Below, piece by piece: positions 22,201 to 25,000 of a stretch of DNA of 25,000 nucleotides. Source of the DNA: Chromera velia (Eukaryota > Sar > Chromeraceae). The stretch's first letter is position 1; the number at the start of each line of letters is the position of its first letter. The DNA is taken from positions 8,720 to 33,719 of the forward strand of contig JAHBMJ010004338.1 of assembly GCA_018398765.1 (NCBI GenBank). The letters run 5' to 3'. Made by a program: the position numbers and the translations under genes. Under the pieces are notes generated by a model, which was not told the origin of the DNA, made no database searches, and saw only the letters and a program-made list of their open reading frames with translations.

Positions 22201-25000
22201 ATCAATCGAATGGATGGATGAATGCAGGACTTCGATCTCGAAAGAGTCACTCCTTCAGCAGAGGCACGCAGGAAGACTCGCGCAGGGGGGAGAGGGAGGG
22301 TCGTCACAAGGGGGGACGAGGAAGCAGGACACGCCATTTGCTCGTGCGTTGGAGGCAGCATGCTCTTCTGGGGGGGGACATGACAAGAAAAACGGACAGC
22401 AGAACCAGGAGGTTGGTTGGTGGGTCTCTCTCGGACAGAATTAATTCTTTCAGGAGAGTTCATGGTGGGGATCAAAGAGAAAAGCGGAGAACGTGTGGGT
22501 GCATGGAGAAGGATGTAACGATAAGGGGGGCTCTAAAAGTTTCGTTTCTTTGTCGTGACATATGAAGTCCGATTGAACGTTTCCGCCAGGAGTGTTTCTA
22601 CTTGTCTTCTCTGTTTGTGTGATCGAATAACTCGATCTGGCCTGAGCTTCCTCAGGTGTACTGTAGAAGACATTTCTCAGCTCCGCTCTCGCTCTCTCTC
22701 TGTGCGTTCATGTATGTGTACTTGTCTCCCACCTGTCCCTCTCTCCCAATCTCTCTCTGTGCGTTCATGCAGTTCATCCACGGGCTTATTCTTGCAAAAG
22801 ACGACAAGAAACCTGAGCCAGAAAAGGAAAAGGAAAAGGAGCCCCCCGTGCCTGTCTCTGTCCCTCTAGACCACCCGTCCCATCCCTCAGCAGACGGTTT
22901 CACAGTCAGAGGACGGGGGGGAACGAGGAGAGGAGGAAGAGGAGGGGGACACGCAAATGACGCCCCCACGCCCCCCCCTCATATCATGCCAACTCCTCAG
23001 GGGCCTCAAACACCCTCCTCTGCTGTGAGTGGGCAGGGCGCGGTCACGATGGAGACGGCGGCTGATGGTTTCAACCACTTTCAACAGAGAAAACGAGGAG
23101 GAGGAGGAGGAAGAGGCGGGGGTGCAAGGTGGCAACCAGTCTCCTCCGGAGGTTCTCGGGGAGACTCAACGCAGCAAGAAGGCGCGCGCCCCACCGCGGC
23201 CCCCCCCAGTGCACAACACGCGCCCCCCGCCATCATTCCCGTTCCCGTTGCTGCCTCTGCCTCTGCCTCTGCCTCTGCCTCTGCGGCGTCATCCCACAAC
23301 GCTGCTCAACCGACAGCGGGGCCCACCGTTTCATCAGGGTCAGTCAGTCAGTCAGTCAGTGCGGTAGTCTCAAAGAGAGGGAAGTAAGGTCGAGAGAAAA
23401 ATTCCACCCGAACCAAGTAAGTGCATGCATATTCTCCCTCTCAAAGGAAGTGCCCATCTACCCATGCTTTCTTTTTATTTTATCTGCATCTGCATTTTCT
23501 TTCTGTCCTGTTGGATGCAATGAAGAAACCTGCCTGGAAAGGGCGGGGCGGGGTCTCTTGAACCGTTTCTATTGACCCCTCACTGAATTTCTTTCTTTCA
23601 CTTCCTTGTCTCCTGTTTGCTAGTTGGACATACACTCCCTGCCTCGCTTCCCTCCCGACCTCGTGATTGAAGCGCGTTTCCGCGCGCATATGTATACGTC
23701 TCTCTGCTGCGTCCCTGCTTACCTCTGCTACCTGCCTCCCTACCTGTATGCATGCATGCATGCAGAGACTCTCCTGAGAGCCCCCCTGCCCCCAACTCCA
23801 GTTCGGCAAAACCGAAGGGGGGGGGTCAAACAGATGCATCTGCGCCTAAGGAGAGGGACAAGGAGAAAGAGGAAAAAGAAGCTAAGAGGGCCAGAGACCC
23901 GCCCCCATGGATAAAAGCCCAGCAGAGGCCCCAGCAGGACAAGGACAGAGAAAAGGCAAGAGGGGGAGGGAGAGGGGGAGGAGCTGCAGTGCCGTCAGGT
24001 GACTTCGGTATCTCCCCTGACGGCAATCCTTCCTCTTCTTCTTCGGTCTCAGCCGCCTCCGCTTGGGCGTTCAAGGAACAGGAGCGCGCCTTTCGGGCCT
24101 TCGAGAAGCAACGAGAGGCAAAGGATGGTGTGGGGAATTCCCAACCGCCGTCTGCTGAGAAAATTGAGAGAGGCCAGCAGACAGCGGCATCCTTCCCTTC
24201 TCTGCATCCTTCCAAGCCTACGCCGGGGGAATCGAAACAACAACCCAAAACGAATGCAGCAGCAGAGACGGGAAACAGACAGCCGGCTCCTGTCAATGCC
24301 CATGCACCTGCTCGAACCACAGCAAACGATCAGCCGAACCACACACAGCAGCAGCAGCAGCAGCAGACGGGAGGTATGCCAATGCCAGAACCGCCGCCGC
24401 AGCAGCAGCAGCAGCAGTATAGCAGGCAAGGAAGTGGGTCCGGAGTGTCTTCTTCGAGCAGGGGGGGGAACGCGAATGTGTGGAGCAAGCGGGAACGCGA
24501 CAGGGTAGAGGCAGGGGAGGTAGCCATTCTGGAGCAGCTTCGGCAAGTTCTGCAGGTAGGCAAGCTGATTGTGGAGACGTGCACACAAGGCCTTGTCCTG
24601 TGCTCCTGTGCTGCTCTTTTGTTTGGTTTTTGCTCTTCTAGTGTGGGTTGGTTTTGCCGTGTCTATTCTTTGCGGATATGGTATGCGGCGACGAAGGTCC
24701 ATTCATTTTCTTCACTTTTTTGGGAGAGGAAAGTAGAAAGAAAGAAAGAAAGAAAGAAAGTAACTCCATTCCGTTCTGTTCTTCTGTTCATGCAGGTAGG
24801 GGAGGACTGGGACGGTGCCGCTGCTCCCTCGGCGCAGCAGCCTGGTCCGGGTCCGGGCCCGGGCCCAAGCCAGCAGGGCCAAGCGCCGCCACAGCAGCAG
24901 CGTAACTTTCCGTTTCTTTTGCATGCAGAGTCCGGAGGGGGTGAGGGGGTAAGGGAAGGGCAGCAGCAGTATCTTTTTCAGAGTGGTCGTCTGTCTGGGA
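19291..25000 (+). CDS. CNOT4: CNOT4/Not4-like RING E3 ubiquitin ligase of CCR4-NOT, 3'-partial
   Basis: Not4/CNOT4 is the ubiquitin-ligase subunit linked to the CCR4-NOT deadenylase. Exons by splice sites and homology: 19291-19386, 19473-19585, 19683-19875, 20563-20642, 21061-21130, 21576-21634, 21888-21971, 22228-22411, 22773-23338 (or 23383), 23766-24555, 24796-beyond 25000. All join in frame, giving about 813 residues so far. Residues 10-52 form the C4C4 RING (C-x2-C-x13-C-x-C-x4-C-x2-C-x11-C-x2-C; FLPCKCGYR, NGLCPACRTPYDDKNF), the spacing typical of CNOT4. A basic linker follows. Residues about 118-204 are the RRM (LVYVVGI; EELFGRFGKIVNIV; GAAHIAFETEEAAEKAI). Residues 206-224 are the CCCH finger (KYCSYFLRSLPC, NPDCLFLH). 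The rest is disordered: TSISKESLLQQ, RGG-like stretches, Ala-Ser repeats, Lys/Glu-rich and polyGln segments. Exons up to 21971 are firm by alignment to the family; joins at 22412-22772 and 23339-23765 rest on splice signals and frame only. The start matches the family in lying close to the RING. Confidence 0.92.
20563..21634 (+). other. RRM-coding exons of the CNOT4-like gene
   Basis: Three short exons (80, 70 and 59 nt) encode most of the RRM. After joining, the distance from EKAIA to the CGRYLKANYG strand equals that in animal CNOT4 (AIQ...VDGRTLKASLG), so no exon is missing between 21130 and 21576 even though the intron is 445 bp. Confidence 0.85.
22693..22769 (+). repeat. Duplicated 20-bp 3' splice-site region
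   Basis: The 20-bp string ending GTGCGTTCATG occurs at 22693-22712 and again at 22750-22769, 57 bp apart. Only the second copy continues as CAG and is used as the acceptor for the exon at 22773; the first continues as TATG. Confidence 0.8.
23251..23285 (+). repeat. (CTGCCT)n hexanucleotide in coding sequence
   Basis: More than five tandem copies encode an alternating Ala-Ser run in the disordered part of the CNOT4-like protein. A six-base unit preserves frame when copy number changes. Confidence 0.9.
23339..23360 (+). repeat. (GTCA)5 tract at the exon 9 boundary
   Basis: Five GTCA units plus GT follow directly after TCATCAGG. Every unit presents a GTCAGT string, the donor sequence used elsewhere in both genes. 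If read through, the frame meets TAA at 23385. Splicing at the first GTCAGT (23339) or at GTAAGG (23384) leaves phase 2, which fits the exon at 23766. Confidence 0.85.
24346..24417 (+). repeat. Two CAG runs coding for polyglutamine
   Basis: CAG x7 at 24346-24366 and CAG x6 at 24400-24417, both in the reading frame of the CNOT4-like protein, flank a Met/Pro-rich segment. The codons are uninterrupted CAG. Confidence 0.9.
24556..24795 (+). other. Stop-free 240-nt intron, or possible retained sequence, in the CNOT4-like gene
   Basis: Donor CTGCAG|GTAGGC and acceptor CATGCAG|GTAGGG bound a segment of 240 nt, divisible by three, with no in-frame stop. Its translation is hydrophobic and Cys/Phe-rich and then Lys-rich from a GAAA microsatellite (24736-24760), unlike the Gln/Gly/Pro-rich flanks, so I call it an intron. 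Confidence 0.65.

Noticed and set aside
23624-23914. Possible extra CNOT4 exon starting at LDIHSLPRFPPDLVIEA after a TAG near 23622
   Set aside because: The acceptor is CTAG, not the TGCAG used in the gene, and no good donor follows before the GCATGC repeat. It is not needed to keep the frame.
24049-24702. 217-codon minus-strand open frame
   Set aside because: Antisense to the polyGln-rich exon of the CNOT4-like gene; its long Leu runs are the complement of CAG repeats.

Overview
The window is nuclear DNA of a eukaryotic microbe. The genes are split by spliceosomal introns, the proteins carry long Gln-, Pro-, Ser- and Gly-rich stretches, and the spaces between genes are packed with microsatellites. 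The abundant GCATGC motif, a P-type cyclin and protein-rich low-complexity tails would suit an alveolate (a chromerid or a coccidian). That placement is an inference of low confidence, because the two protein families found are pan-eukaryotic. The runs of G, one beside an undetermined base, look like a draft assembly.

Layout. Positions 1-540 are an AT-rich block with poly-G, poly-A and poly-T runs and a 22-bp minisatellite. Positions 541-15067 (about 14.5 kb) hold no gene I can support. They are a patchwork of purine-rich and pyrimidine-rich low-complexity DNA with many di- and tetranucleotide microsatellites, a 118-bp GAAA tract, one perfect 65-bp tandem duplication and many GCATGC sites. 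The open frames there look like chance products of biased composition.

Positions 15068-18054, minus strand, encode a PHO80-like (P/U-type) cyclin in two exons. Its cyclin box is interrupted by about 137 low-complexity residues and followed by a 450-residue disordered tail. Positions 18055-19290 are a divergent intergenic region, much poorer in microsatellites than the rest. Positions 19291 to the window end, plus strand, encode the first 813 or so residues of a CNOT4/Not4-like E3 ubiquitin ligase of the CCR4-NOT complex. I reconstruct at least eleven exons: a C4C4 RING, an RRM, a CCCH zinc finger and a long disordered region with polyGln. The gene runs off the right edge.

The two genes are head to head and may share a promoter region. 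Their products act in different processes (cyclin-dependent kinase regulation; mRNA deadenylation and ubiquitylation), so no joint pathway follows from the layout. The most striking shared property is the splice signal: repeated use of GTCAGT as the 5' splice site and TGCAG as the 3' splice site.
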